This document shows positions 1 through 10,461 of a stretch of DNA of 64,000 bases, piece after piece. Position 1 is the stretch's first letter. Every line of letters begins with the position of its first letter. The stretch is from Naumovozyma dairenensis CBS 421 (Eukaryota; Ascomycota; Saccharomycetes; Saccharomycetales; Saccharomycetaceae): positions 620,001 to 684,000 of the forward strand of contig NC_016484.1 in the NCBI RefSeq assembly GCF_000227115.2, in the 5' to 3' direction. The notes under the pieces were generated by a model, which was given only the letters and a program-made list of their open reading frames with translations, was not told the origin of the DNA and searched no databases. The translations under genes and the position numbers were made by a program.

Positions 1-241
1 TGTCCATTCTCTTCTGTAGAGTCTTCAACTTATCTAGGGGTTTCCTCAATAATTCTTTCTCATAAAGTATCCGATGTTCTTTCTTCAAAGAATCTCGAAT
101 CTTCTTTACAGACAATATTAAAAAAGCTTCTGATTCTCTTAGTTGATTGATGGAATGATACAATTCGTCTAAATCTGACGAGAGAACAGAGTAAACACAC
201 AGCTCGACTGGATGAACTCCGCTGACTGTACGTTCTTCCAT
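1..241 (-). CDS. SNN1: SNN1, BLOC-1 complex subunit (C-terminus cut by window edge)
   Basis: Reading the minus strand from the ATG at 239-241 gives 80 uninterrupted codons running off the left edge. The stretch VHPVEL..YSVLSSDLDELY and the following INQLRES match what I recall of S. cerevisiae Snn1, a small coiled-coil subunit of the yeast BLOC-1 complex, which acts on endosomes to help control Rab5-type GTPase activity. The protein is about 100 residues in S. cerevisiae, so only some 20 residues should be missing. Its position next to a tricalbin gene and TOP2, all on one strand, is the S. cerevisiae arrangement. A longer overlapping frame on the same strand (60-254) is a shadow. Identification rests on remembered similarity plus gene order. 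Confidence 0.85.
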   Translation of the reverse strand, partial: MEERTVSGVHPVELCVYSVLSSDLDELYHSINQLRESEAFLILSVKKIRDSLKKEHRILYEKELLRKPLDKLKTLQKRMD

Positions 242-689
242 CTGCCTCAGACACCCTTGTTTATCGGTAAATTAGTTTGTTACGAAAGTTCTGTATCTTC
301 TATCATTTACTTTGTCTATCTCATATGCTTCTATAATGATAGCGTAGTATTCACATTTCAATAGTTGTGTCTTCGTAAAATTGTAGACGAATTACAGAAG
401 CTTGGTTAGTGGACAATTCATTGTAAAGACAGCAAATGGGAACAACTTTTGTCTTACAAAACGACAAAGGAATGCACCTACATGAAGACTTTACATCAGA
501 ATATAATACAGATGGCTGAAATGAAAATCGCTTGTATTTCAAGTTTTTGTCTTGTCTATATACGATTTCTTAATGTAGTTAAATATCTTGCTCGTCATCT
601 AACAAAATGAAGTACGAACCGTGAATTTTTAAGTTTTTAATGTATCTATAGTATAGTCTATAAACTAGTATCAGAGTATTTTCTAATGT
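242..689. other. Intergenic: TCB2 3' end and SNN1 promoter
   Basis: AT-rich spacer of 448 bp between two minus-strand genes. It should hold the TCB2 3' UTR and the SNN1 promoter. I see no RNA gene or convincing small ORF in it. Confidence 0.6.
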
Positions 690-3600
690 TCAGAAATGTA
701 CTGAGCCAGTAAGCTTCTTTTCGACACCTTTCACAATACCGGTTCTCAACCTTACTTGTCCTTCATCCATCATCTTACCGATCGTTACCACACTTGTATT
801 CAGAACAGTAGTACCTGCCCTTATCCCAGTATCGATACCCTTCTGAGCAAGATCTCCAATATTATTCTTAGATCGTTTTTGAACCCCTAAAGTATATCGT
901 GGGCTAAAGGTGAATTCAAGTTGTAAGAAACCACCTTTGTCTTCTTTTTCAGTAACAATTGGAACTTCTAATTTCGTCAATGCTGCTGGATCAATCTGAG
1001 ATAGGGGCAACATTGCCCATCCTAATAGATCATTCGAAAGTGCGCCATCCCAATCTACAACTTTGAACTTTATAAATGTATTGACTCGGTCATTGATTTG
1101 TAATGTTGTGGACTCATTCCAAACTGGATTCAATGTCTTTTTCGAAATTTTGGTCTTGAAAAATGATTTTTCATTATTATTCAGATATAATTTGACATAA
1201 GGATCAGAATATCCATTCCTGTCACCTGCTATCAGGTCATTAGCTCCCTTAATAGTAATAGTCAAATCACCGGTATTCGTTATTAAATCTGAAAGTGGTA
1301 ACTTCGTAACATGCAATGGGAAGTATGACACTTGGACCATCAATTTGGCAGTTGATATCCCTGAAAGATTCAATATACATGGTTCTCTATAACAATTGTT
1401 TATCAATTCAATAGTAGGAATTACAAATTCACTAATACCCACTTCAGCTTTGTTTAGACTTTTATTTTTAACAACTTTGAATGTTGTAACAGACCATTCT
1501 AGTTCTTTGATCGTTGCTTCACCTATCCAACCTGTTTTAATAGTTCTGATGGAACATTTCGGACTGATTATACTGGCATGACCAAGTGAATCCAAAAATG
1601 TTTGCACATAAAGACCGGGGAATGGTAATTCACCGCCTTGAACAGAAATGGTTAAGATTCCTGAAGGATATTGTATCAATTCATTTAAATCCAATTTCAT
1701 CTTATTACTGAATATATCTTCTAATTCATGGATTTCACACTCTTCATCCAATATTCTTTCCTTTAGTTCCTTGGATTCGGTTAGAGGATCAAGTGATGCT
1801 TTCTTTTGCAACAACTGTCTTCTCCTTTCCCTCACTTTCTCAAGATCTTCGATTTCTTCGCGAGTTAAAATCGGTAATGACGGATAAAAGGAAATATAGT
1901 ATGTAATTTCCCCACTAAGCCCTTTACGAGTAGTTAATTGTGAGCTTATAGCATTTTCATTAATGAACTCTTCGTATCTGTCATCATCCCCTTTTCGTAG
2001 TAGTCCACGTGGTGATATTTCTAATTGCCCCAATGAACGATCTCCCCCAATCAACCTAGAATCCATACATTCAAGAAGTATCTTTTGATTAGGCGAAGTA
2101 ATTGCCACATATATTGCTTGATTCCATATTGGGTTTAATTCATTTAACAGCTCATTTGTTCTACCAATCTCCAGATCATTAGTTAGAACTCTCGTGTAAG
2201 GATTAACCTCCATTATTTTATCCACATTATTGGTGAACTTTGCCTTATTAATCAATATACGGACAGTACCAATTGGTGCTGTATATATGGTGCCCTTCCC
2301 ATATAAACCTAACTCTACCGGTTTCCAGTATGTCATAATTTTCAAATCGCCCACACCGTTTTTCAAAGGTATGATATCTTTACTCATACTAGTTCTATCA
2401 ATTAACGCATTTAGATTTTGTACCGAAGAAGAGATAATTTGACTTTTTTTATCTTTGATAACAAACTTGCATCTAGTCATACTTCTATCAAGAATGATGG
2501 ACTCATACTGTGATTTCCATCGCCAATTATCCACACCAGATACCTTCTTTGTAGTGAAGACCTTCTTGGCATTGATGTAGAGCTCAACGTATGTATCGAA
2601 CTTTTTCTCAATTTCGTTGATTAACCTACTTTCTTGGATAACTATCTTTGCTAACCCAGTATTTAAATCAGGGATTTCTTCAACCTTCCCGTTTGGCAAC
2701 TTCTTTTGTTCTAAGACTGGACGGAAATGTAAATCAAAGTGTAAATACCCAATAGATTTAGAGTTTTTCAAAATGGGACTCTTTAAACGTTTCTGATGAG
2801 GTCGATGACGTAAAGAATTTAAATTGAATTCAATGCCACCTAAATTTTTATCTTTCAATGTTTTGTGTTTGTCAAAAAGTATGACTGATAATGGTTCTGT
2901 AAATGATTTGATCGGTATATGGACGACTTCGTGCCATATTGGGCTATTTGGATCTTTAGAAGCTGATGTTTTAGCTATGACTCGGTTCGAAAAAAGAAAT
3001 GAGACATATGGATGCCCTGGTTTTCCTAAGAGCTCGCCAAAATTTCTCTTGAAGCCTTTCACAGCTTTAACATTAATTTCCAGAATACCAATAGAGGTTG
3101 CCGAACCAGAGAGTAACTGTGGTAAGTTTAATTGTAATGAAAATGGAGGAAGCAATATTTCCGACATATATTTGTAAGCCATTTTGTTTGCCAGAGTTAG
3201 AAAACCCGGTAGAGTCAGAAGATCCATATTGAAAACAGATATATTAAATAATGATGCAATAAAATCTACATTTGGTACTTTCAATAATTGAATATTGATT
3301 GTTTCTATAATAGGTAATGCTGCCATCAATTGAAATTTTAACCTTGCCTTTATGTCAATTGCAAGGTCAGAAAGTGTCATTGGTAGTATAACCCCCATTA
3401 CATTGATCTTCAGTAGCACTTTTGAATTTACGAAATTTCTAACTTGCCTTGCATTCATATCAGCTTGGTCATGCGGTGTAAAGGATACATTCCAATCCAT
3501 AACTACGACATCTAAATGTGTATTTTGTAATGTTTTTACATACCCAATCCTAGGAGGTTTTATTCCCAATGTGAATTCGTCAATCCATATAGCCTTTATC

Positions 3601-4229
3601 CATTTTGGGATAGACATATTTGAAGCCAACTGTCCGTTGACCTGCGTAACTATTTTCTGAGACAAGGATGGTTCTAAAATAGGCCAATACTTTACGAATA
3701 ACAAGTTCGCCCATTCGACAGATTCGTAATCGTCTTCTATTTTTTCAACAGCTGATTCCTTCTCGATGAGTTCCCTAATACTGGACCTATAACCCTTAAT
3801 TAATGCTCTATAAACCAATGCTGCGGCAACAGCAATTAAATAGACTGGTGCAAACGAGAATTTGAAGTACCCTAAAAGAAATGAAGAAAATCCAGCAATT
3901 ATAAAGAGCAGTATTGGATGGTACCATTTACCGTAGAATTTATCAGGAATAATATTATCTAAGAAAGTGTCCTCATTTAACTCAAATAGCGAATCATATT
4001 CCCCTAGAGAGTCAACTTCCTCCCACCCCCCTATCTGTTTCCAACCGACATAGGACGCTACTCTACTAAAATGAGATTGGTTTACAGTAGAAGTCATCGG
4101 TGGTTTATTATAAGCCGCAACACCTTCAGAACTTTCTTCTTTGACCTCGATAGTAGACAGATTCCCAGGGATCAACTCTGCTTTAGTGTTCGACGGAGCA
4201 CTTTGCTTTTTGTAGTCATTAGGTGACAT
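690..4229 (-). CDS. TCB2: Tricalbin, ER-plasma membrane tether (TCB1/TCB2 type)
   Basis: The 1179-residue protein nearly equals S. cerevisiae Tcb2 (1178). Tricalbins are ER proteins that tether the ER to the plasma membrane and carry lipids. In order: a conserved PSYVGWKQ-like segment (SYVGWKQIGGWEE, residues about 58-71); a hydrophobic hairpin around 103-143 (ILLFIIAGFSSFLLGYF then a second hydrophobic stretch); an SMP lipid-transfer domain about 168-370 (ESVEWANLLFVKYWPILEP at its start); then several C2 domains. The last C2, near residue 1000, keeps Ca-binding loop features (GDRNGYSDPYVKL and VVDWDGALSND). The ATG at 4227-4229 is the first in frame. TCB1 and TCB2 are WGD duplicates, and gene order beside TOP2 favours TCB2. 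Confidence 0.92.
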   Translation of the reverse strand: MSPNDYKKQSAPSNTKAELIPGNLSTIEVKEESSEGVAAYNKPPMTSTVNQSHFSRVASYVGWKQIGGWEEVDSLGEYDSLFELNEDTFLDNIIPDKFYGKWYHPILLFIIAGFSSFLLGYFKFSFAPVYLIAVAAALVYRALIKGYRSSIRELIEKESAVEKIEDDYESVEWANLLFVKYWPILEPSLSQKIVTQVNGQLASNMSIPKWIKAIWIDEFTLGIKPPRIGYVKTLQNTHLDVVVMDWNVSFTPHDQADMNARQVRNFVNSKVLLKINVMGVILPMTLSDLAIDIKARLKFQLMAALPIIETINIQLLKVPNVDFIASLFNISVFNMDLLTLPGFLTLANKMAYKYMSEILLPPFSLQLNLPQLLSGSATSIGILEINVKAVKGFKRNFGELLGKPGHPYVSFLFSNRVIAKTSASKDPNSPIWHEVVHIPIKSFTEPLSVILFDKHKTLKDKNLGGIEFNLNSLRHRPHQKRLKSPILKNSKSIGYLHFDLHFRPVLEQKKLPNGKVEEIPDLNTGLAKIVIQESRLINEIEKKFDTYVELYINAKKVFTTKKVSGVDNWRWKSQYESIILDRSMTRCKFVIKDKKSQIISSSVQNLNALIDRTSMSKDIIPLKNGVGDLKIMTYWKPVELGLYGKGTIYTAPIGTVRILINKAKFTNNVDKIMEVNPYTRVLTNDLEIGRTNELLNELNPIWNQAIYVAITSPNQKILLECMDSRLIGGDRSLGQLEISPRGLLRKGDDDRYEEFINENAISSQLTTRKGLSGEITYYISFYPSLPILTREEIEDLEKVRERRRQLLQKKASLDPLTESKELKERILDEECEIHELEDIFSNKMKLDLNELIQYPSGILTISVQGGELPFPGLYVQTFLDSLGHASIISPKCSIRTIKTGWIGEATIKELEWSVTTFKVVKNKSLNKAEVGISEFVIPTIELINNCYREPCILNLSGISTAKLMVQVSYFPLHVTKLPLSDLITNTGDLTITIKGANDLIAGDRNGYSDPYVKLYLNNNEKSFFKTKISKKTLNPVWNESTTLQINDRVNTFIKFKVVDWDGALSNDLLGWAMLPLSQIDPAALTKLEVPIVTEKEDKGGFLQLEFTFSPRYTLGVQKRSKNNIGDLAQKGIDTGIRAGTTVLNTSVVTIGKMMDEGQVRLRTGIVKGVEKKLTGSVHF

Positions 4230-4661
4230 GGTTTAGTTCACCTATCCCTTAGCCTTTCAGCGAGCGAGTGAATAAATGACCAGTGGATAACTTAAGGGTT
4301 TCTTTCAAGAGTTCTCATCTCATCGCTACCTAATTTATATTTTATGTAGTGTAGACTAAGGTATGCTTTTCTGTTTTGAATTTCTCGAAGAAAAAACCTT
4401 CGCGAAACCGTCAACTTAAATTGCGGTGAAGTAAGGGAATTAATTCTCAACGTCACAGTAACATCTATAAAATGCGGCAGTTGCATCAACAAGAATGCAG
4501 ACTTGGCAAATGTATAGCACTATAAGATGTCTTACATAACCCGTTCGAAAATATCGTATTCGATTTCTGTCTTTCAGAATAGCAGGCTGATAGGTATTAA
4601 TAATGTAGATAGAAAATGTAGAAAAATAATTAAATAGTTCAAAAATTACGGGAACCCTCTA
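4230..4661. other. Intergenic: TOP2 3' end and TCB2 promoter
   Basis: A 432-bp spacer between tandem minus-strand genes. No motif beyond general AT-richness is recognised. Confidence 0.55.
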
Positions 4662-7600
4662 TCAATTGAAATCCCCATCAAAAGATTCATCGGAATCAGC
4701 TGGCTCATCCTCTTCAACAAAACTATCATCAGATAATTCGATTGGTTCTACGTATGACTTTTTCGGAGTAACAGCGCGGGTTACTCTTTGTCTTCTGGGC
4801 ATTACCACTTCTTCCTCTTCATCACTATCGGAGTTTCCAGCTTGATCAACTATTTCTAAATCGCTTTCGTCGCTCAGTTCAAAAGTTTTAGGTGTCTTTG
4901 GTACTTTGGGTGCAGGCGCTTTCTTAGCAGCCTGTTTCTTTACCACTGGTTTTTCCTTTATTGGTGTAGGTTCCTTAGTCCCAGTTTCGGTTGCTAGCTC
5001 TGTTAGTGACGCATTCTCATCAACGTTATCGAATGCCTTGGTCAGTTTCTTAAACTTGTCAGAAAATGCGCTCATGGAGTCCTTGGGTTCTTCTTGTCCG
5101 AGAACATCAGGAGAAGCTGGCGACATCGAAGTACGAGTACGACCTTCTTTCTTAATCATTTGTAAGGATGGCGATGTGGTTAATAAAGGTGTTTCTGATT
5201 TAACCTTTGTTATTCGTTTAGATTTTACGACTGCCTTAGGTTCCAGTAGAGTTCTTTTAAAATTCAAATCTTCTAGTTTAGTCTTACTTATCGCCTTTTT
5301 AGCCGTTTTCGTTTTCTTAGCAGGTGTATAGTCATCAGAATCCGCATTTTTTCTTTTACGTTTTCCTTTAGTCTTAGAACCACTGGCTTCAGAACCATTT
5401 CTATATTCTTCATCCAGAACAAGGAATTCTTCGTAGGATTTCATGAAGTCGTCCAAGTCAATATTCCATAGATCGGAGGCAGATAATTTTAACAAATCCT
5501 CTAATTCTATCTCCCTTTCTTTTTTTTGTTTCAATAATTGTTCATACCTTTCTTTAGTTAAAGACCAGATACGCATACCTAAAAGATATTCAAATGTACC
5601 GTAAGCTTCTTCAGGTCCATTAATAATTGCATCATCTGTAAGCACATCTTCATCATTGTCTATTTCTTCAGCTTCCTCATCCTCTTCAATCAATTCCTCA
5701 ACTTTCTGGGCAATTGAACCATAATATGGCTTCCCATCTTTATTAATTCTTGGAAAGCCAAACTCTTCTAATTCTTTAATAATATTCTTACGTGGTTTGT
5801 TAGTCACAATGAGTTCTCTCTCAATGATCATCTTAATAAATTTAACTTGAAATGATAATTTTTCAACTTCCCATTGTAATCTCTCACTCATGAAATCTTT
5901 TCTTTTTTGATAGTATTCCAACCTAACGTAGAAAAATTCCGTTAGAATGTCAAACACACTTTCATACTTCTTTATCTTACCTCTTGGATCGAAAGCTACC
6001 ATATTCATTAAACTTATAGGGGAAATCAATCTGAATCTTTCGTAGAAACCAATTTTCCTAGTCTTTTCCATTTCTTCTGGTGTCAGTTTGATAATGAACT
6101 TGATGTCATTCCCATGCTGTTCCTCCATGTCTTTAATCCAAGGTTTTGTCCTTTCATTCCCACTAATACCTAGTAACAAGTATTCCTTAATAGTTGACGT
6201 CCAAGTTTTTGCAGGCAGCTCTGTAATTTCCAATGTGTTTGGACCAATTTGTTCAATCCTACCATACATTCTGTAACGCTGATGTTCAACCTTTTCAACT
6301 GAACCACCCCAACCTTTAAACCATGGCATCATATTTTCAAGCTCTTCACCATTCATTAAATGTCTTAAGTTCTTCACGATATCAAGTGGATTGAATGGAG
6401 GAATATTAGTACTCCAACCAGTACCAATACCTTCAGCACCATTTACCAAAATCATTGGTAGAACTGGTAGATACCATTCTGGTTCAACGGTGGTTTCATC
6501 GTCTTGTACATATTTGAATAAAGGATCATCAGAGGGATGGAAAATTTTTCTTGTAATTTTACTTAATTCTGTGAAAATATATCTTGCAGCTGCAGCATCT
6601 TTACCACCAGTAGCTCTTGTACCGAAAGCACCATTAGGCTTCAATAAATTAATATTATTAGATCCAACAAAGTTTTGAGCTAAACCAATAATGGTCATAG
6701 CTAATGATTGTTCACCATGATGGTATGCACTACATTCTGCAACATATGGTGCTAATTGGGCAACTTTAATTTCTGATCTTAAATTACGTTTGAAACAACC
6801 AAATAAAACTTTTCTTTGCCCTGGTTTGAAACCATCAAGGACGCTTGGAATAGATCTAATGTTATCTGCTAAAGAAAACAAAATTAATTCTTTATTGATG
6901 AAGTCACTAATTGGAATTTCAGATATTTTTGGATCTAAGACAGTACCAGGTTCGTATAGTCTTAACCATTCTTTTCTATCATCTGCTTTCTTTTTCGAAA
7001 AAGCCAAATCAATCAAATCTTTATCATGACCTTGTAATGCGTGGAAAGTTTTCAGATGTTTGTCAAGATCTTTGAAATATTCTCGCACTTCTTGACCAGA
7101 TGAGGTACCCAAACCCTTGTAATACTTTTGCTTCCAAGTATAGTTCTGTGCTTCTTCTGCTCTCCATTGTTCATAATCTGGCATATTATAGAAGGCAATA
7201 ACTTGTCTGGATGGCTTAGTTACAGTAACTTTGATAATGGGTGTAATAAATTCCACCAAAAACCCTGGGATATCCAACAAACCTGGGAAGGAACTCTCCA
7301 GGAAATTAATTATCAAACCTTTAATATGAGAACCATCATGATCTTGATCTGTCATGATCATAAGATGACCGTATCGTAATGATTTAGTATCTTCGTATTT
7401 CTTTTTATGTTGTAACCCCATAATTTTCTTAATAGCTTGGATTTCTGCATTTTTTAGGATTTGGTCTGCACTTGCTTCTCTGACATTAAGCATTTTACCA
7501 CGAAGAGGATAGCAGCCATAAAAATCTCTACCAACAACGGCAAGACCTGCAACAGCTAATGACAAGGCAGAATCCCCTTCAGTCAAGATCAATGTACATT

Positions 7601-8924
7601 TATAACCATCTTTGGTACCTGCCTTATTAGCATCTTCTAGCTTAGGATAATCAGTAATTCTACTTTTCCTGGTACCATCAGATTTTTTCAAGGCATTAGT
7701 TTCATTCTCGTCAACAATTTCTGAGATCTTTGTGGCAAAATCAGTTTTCATTATTTTATTCACAAAATCATCGGAAATTAAACATTTGGAACCAAAATCT
7801 TTAACTCTTGTAGTCATTTGTTCCTTAGTTTGTGATGTGAAAGCTGGGTTTTGGATTAAACAATTAATGAATATAAACATGTTATTTTTTATTTGGAATG
7901 GTTTGATATTCTTCTTTTTCTTCTTCTTCAAAATATCTGACACTTTCCTAACGATTTGATCTGTAATATAATTAACGTGTGTCCCACCAGTAGTTGTAGC
8001 AATTGAGTTTACGAACGAGATTTGTTGGAAAGAAATATCAGATACTGCGAACGCTACTTCCCAGGATTCATTAACTCTTTCATAGAGAATTGGTGGAGTA
8101 TTTGATTGAATACTTGCATCCTCACCATTATCTAATTGTCGGCTTTTCTCTGATGAATTTAAATATAATTCAACATAGTTTTTAAAGTTTCTAATTTTCA
8201 ATGATTTACCATCTAAATAAACATTAACGTTACTAACAGAACCTCCAATATCGTAAACACGACGGCGCATAACCCCAAGAATATCTTTATCCAGTTCCTC
8301 CATATTAAACCTGGAAAGATCAGGTTTGAAGGATACCTTTGTATACGATTGACCTTTCGAATAAGGAGTTATCTTAGGAGGATGACATGTATTCATATTA
8401 TTTTCCCATTTTTGGACATATTTCTTCCCAAGTATTGGATCTGCAGTCTCCAATATGAATTCTGTAGAGAAAATATTACAAAGTTTAGCACCATACCCAT
8501 TTCTACCACCAGTGACTTTCTTTTCTTTATCATCATAATTAGAAGAAGTTAACAGATGGCCAAAAATTAATTCTGGGATATGAATTTTCTCCTTTTGATG
8601 TATTTCGATAGGAATCCCCTTCCCATCATTCTTGACCTCGATTAAATTCTCTTCTGGTCTAATGTTAACGTCTATTCTCTTCATAGTAGGGTCACGAACT
8701 TTATTATCTGCAGCGTTGACTACGATTTCATCGAAAATCTTAAAAAGACCAGGAACGATCTTGACGTGTTTCTCCATCATACAATCTGTTTCATCGTCAT
8801 AAATCCATTGTTCTTGTTCTTGGATTTCAACAGAACCAATATATGTATCAGGTCTTTTAAGAATATGTTCTAACTGAGATATCTTCTGGTATCTCTCTGA
8901 AGCTGTTTTTTCTTTAGTGGTCAT
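4662..8924 (-). CDS. TOP2: DNA topoisomerase II
   Basis: Type IIA topoisomerase, which passes one duplex through a break in another; it is needed to separate sister chromatids in the nucleus. The open frame reaches 9059, but the first in-frame ATG is at 8922-8924, giving 1420 residues beginning MTTKEKTASERYQK, like S. cerevisiae Top2 (1428). Visible parts are the GHKL ATPase (NDGKGIP, then GGRNGYGAKLCN), the QTKEQ loop, the TOPRIM metal site (EGDSALSLAVAG and DQDHDGSHIKG), and the catalytic tyrosine in AARYIF. That tyrosine falls at residue 782 from this start, the same number as in S. cerevisiae, which supports the start choice. The last 250 residues are a charged, low-complexity tail with acidic and lysine-rich patches, as expected. 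An MCB box lies 206 bp upstream. Confidence 0.98.
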   Translation of the reverse strand: MTTKEKTASERYQKISQLEHILKRPDTYIGSVEIQEQEQWIYDDETDCMMEKHVKIVPGLFKIFDEIVVNAADNKVRDPTMKRIDVNIRPEENLIEVKNDGKGIPIEIHQKEKIHIPELIFGHLLTSSNYDDKEKKVTGGRNGYGAKLCNIFSTEFILETADPILGKKYVQKWENNMNTCHPPKITPYSKGQSYTKVSFKPDLSRFNMEELDKDILGVMRRRVYDIGGSVSNVNVYLDGKSLKIRNFKNYVELYLNSSEKSRQLDNGEDASIQSNTPPILYERVNESWEVAFAVSDISFQQISFVNSIATTTGGTHVNYITDQIVRKVSDILKKKKKKNIKPFQIKNNMFIFINCLIQNPAFTSQTKEQMTTRVKDFGSKCLISDDFVNKIMKTDFATKISEIVDENETNALKKSDGTRKSRITDYPKLEDANKAGTKDGYKCTLILTEGDSALSLAVAGLAVVGRDFYGCYPLRGKMLNVREASADQILKNAEIQAIKKIMGLQHKKKYEDTKSLRYGHLMIMTDQDHDGSHIKGLIINFLESSFPGLLDIPGFLVEFITPIIKVTVTKPSRQVIAFYNMPDYEQWRAEEAQNYTWKQKYYKGLGTSSGQEVREYFKDLDKHLKTFHALQGHDKDLIDLAFSKKKADDRKEWLRLYEPGTVLDPKISEIPISDFINKELILFSLADNIRSIPSVLDGFKPGQRKVLFGCFKRNLRSEIKVAQLAPYVAECSAYHHGEQSLAMTIIGLAQNFVGSNNINLLKPNGAFGTRATGGKDAAAARYIFTELSKITRKIFHPSDDPLFKYVQDDETTVEPEWYLPVLPMILVNGAEGIGTGWSTNIPPFNPLDIVKNLRHLMNGEELENMMPWFKGWGGSVEKVEHQRYRMYGRIEQIGPNTLEITELPAKTWTSTIKEYLLLGISGNERTKPWIKDMEEQHGNDIKFIIKLTPEEMEKTRKIGFYERFRLISPISLMNMVAFDPRGKIKKYESVFDILTEFFYVRLEYYQKRKDFMSERLQWEVEKLSFQVKFIKMIIERELIVTNKPRKNIIKELEEFGFPRINKDGKPYYGSIAQKVEELIEEDEEAEEIDNDEDVLTDDAIINGPEEAYGTFEYLLGMRIWSLTKERYEQLLKQKKEREIELEDLLKLSASDLWNIDLDDFMKSYEEFLVLDEEYRNGSEASGSKTKGKRKRKNADSDDYTPAKKTKTAKKAISKTKLEDLNFKRTLLEPKAVVKSKRITKVKSETPLLTTSPSLQMIKKEGRTRTSMSPASPDVLGQEEPKDSMSAFSDKFKKLTKAFDNVDENASLTELATETGTKEPTPIKEKPVVKKQAAKKAPAPKVPKTPKTFELSDESDLEIVDQAGNSDSDEEEEVVMPRRQRVTRAVTPKKSYVEPIELSDDSFVEEDEPADSDESFDGDFN

Positions 8925-9427
8925 CTTGAGAGAGAGAAACAAACGAATGAAACAACTTCTTCGATAAGATCTACAGCAGTATACCTTTAAAGTAGGAATA
9001 CCTGCCTTGATGAATATCTTAATCAGTTTTGAACGAAGTAAAATACTATTGAAGATCAATAGTTTTTAGTTGAACTATTTGTTTTTATTCTGATCAAAAT
9101 TAGATATTTGCCATCGCGTAAAGTTGTTTACGCGTCACGAAACAAATCCTGGTTCGGGCTCTTGACAGCGCTATAACGACCAGTCGTTATTCTCTTTTAC
9201 TATTACTGCTTTTCCTTCTATAATATGATTGAATATAAATTATGCTGATTCAATTTTATAAATTCTAATTTGGATAACTAATGTCATATCATCTTTATAT
9301 ATATCAGAGTTACTGGTAATCGATAGCCACGCTTAGGTATATGTCTATCCACCCGTGAAGATTCTTCCAATAGTTACGGAATAGCAAGTAAAATCATTAA
9401 CGTTTTTGTCTCATCCTCACTTTTCTC
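8925..9427. other. Intergenic: RHO2 3' end and TOP2 promoter
   Basis: A 503-bp spacer between tandem minus-strand genes. It contains one ACGCGT (annotated separately) and a nearby partial copy, TCGCGTAAA, at about 9114. Confidence 0.6.
9130..9135. promoter_or_regulatory. MCB box (MBF site) in TOP2 promoter
   Basis: One exact ACGCGT, the MluI cell-cycle box bound by MBF at G1/S, sits about 206 bp before the TOP2 start. A single box is suggestive only; function is inferred. Confidence 0.55.
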
Positions 9428-10000
9428 CTACAGAATTGTGCAGCAGTTTTGACCTGGATCCTTATTTACAAGAAGACTTGTCCTAGTTGCCAATTCAAAT
9501 ACATCATCCACACCCGCTCCCGTCAGTGCACTACATTCCAGATATTTTTTTGCTCCGACCAGCCTGGCAACATGTTGTGCATCTTCGGGCCTTACCATTT
9601 TCTTATTACTTGTCCCATTTCCTTGTTCTCTTAAATCTCCTTTCAATCCAACCAGTATTATTGGTGCATCGGGACAATATCGTAAGACTTCCTCAGCCCA
9701 TTTCGTCCTTGCGTTCTCCAATGATTCTATATCATCCACAGCAAACCCAACCAAAATAATATCTGCGTTAGAATAAGAAAATGGCCGTAACCGTTCATAT
9801 TCTTCTTGACCTGCTGTATCCCATAACGTTAGCGATACTTTGATCCCATCCACTCTACAATCTGTAACATAATTTTCAAACACCGTGGGATGATACTCCT
9901 GCGGGAATTCTCCTAATGTGAAAACATATAGTAACGATGTCTTACCACAACATCCATCTCCTACAATAACTAGTTTTCTTCGAATTGCTTTCTCCGGCAT
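9428..10000 (-). CDS. RHO2: Rho-family GTPase Rho2
   Basis: A 190-residue small GTPase (S. cerevisiae Rho2 has 192) acting at the membrane in cell polarity and actin organisation. Sequence marks: P-loop GDGCCGKTSLLYVF near residue 13, effector loop YHPTVFENYV, switch II DTAGQEEYERLRPFSY, and SALTGAGVDDVFE in the guanine-base loop. It ends in CCTIL, a CAAX box with a preceding cysteine; the final Leu predicts geranylgeranylation and the extra Cys possible palmitoylation. The P-loop reads GDGCCGKT where I recall GDGACGKT in S. cerevisiae. It lies between TOP2 and NST1 in the same order and strand as in S. cerevisiae. Confidence 0.96.
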   Translation of the reverse strand: MPEKAIRRKLVIVGDGCCGKTSLLYVFTLGEFPQEYHPTVFENYVTDCRVDGIKVSLTLWDTAGQEEYERLRPFSYSNADIILVGFAVDDIESLENARTKWAEEVLRYCPDAPIILVGLKGDLREQGNGTSNKKMVRPEDAQHVARLVGAKKYLECSALTGAGVDDVFELATRTSLLVNKDPGQNCCTIL

Positions 10001-10461
10001 AATATTACCTTCTATTTCAAATCGCAGTGGAAACGTTTCTGATAGTCCTTTACCTAACAGACCTATCGGTATCTATATCTGACCTACTATATCGATCAGT
10101 TTATCAAAGGGTTTACTTCTTCTGCTTCTTCTGGATCAAGTTATTTTGGAAGTGGCATAACATAAGCCTCCTTTACATATTTGTACGTAGATGGATTCTT
10201 ATAACGTCAAGCTTTTTTCACCTTTTTACGACAATTTATAGGTAAGGCCCGAGAAAGAAAAATGCCTACGTAGAAAGAAGAACAAAGGCTGTTGCTGAAG
10301 AAACACTGGGAAGGCAATACAATAGATATAATATGATCTTGTTAACGTCTAGTTAGAATAATACTAAATATCGATGTGACAAAAATTTAATAGAACTTAA
10401 TATAGTAGTAATATAATATATATTCATGTAAGCGGATGATATTTCTATAAACAAGGCCGTT
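10001..10461. other. Intergenic: NST1 3' end and RHO2 promoter
   Basis: A 461-bp AT-rich spacer between tandem minus-strand genes. No specific element is recognised. Confidence 0.5.
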
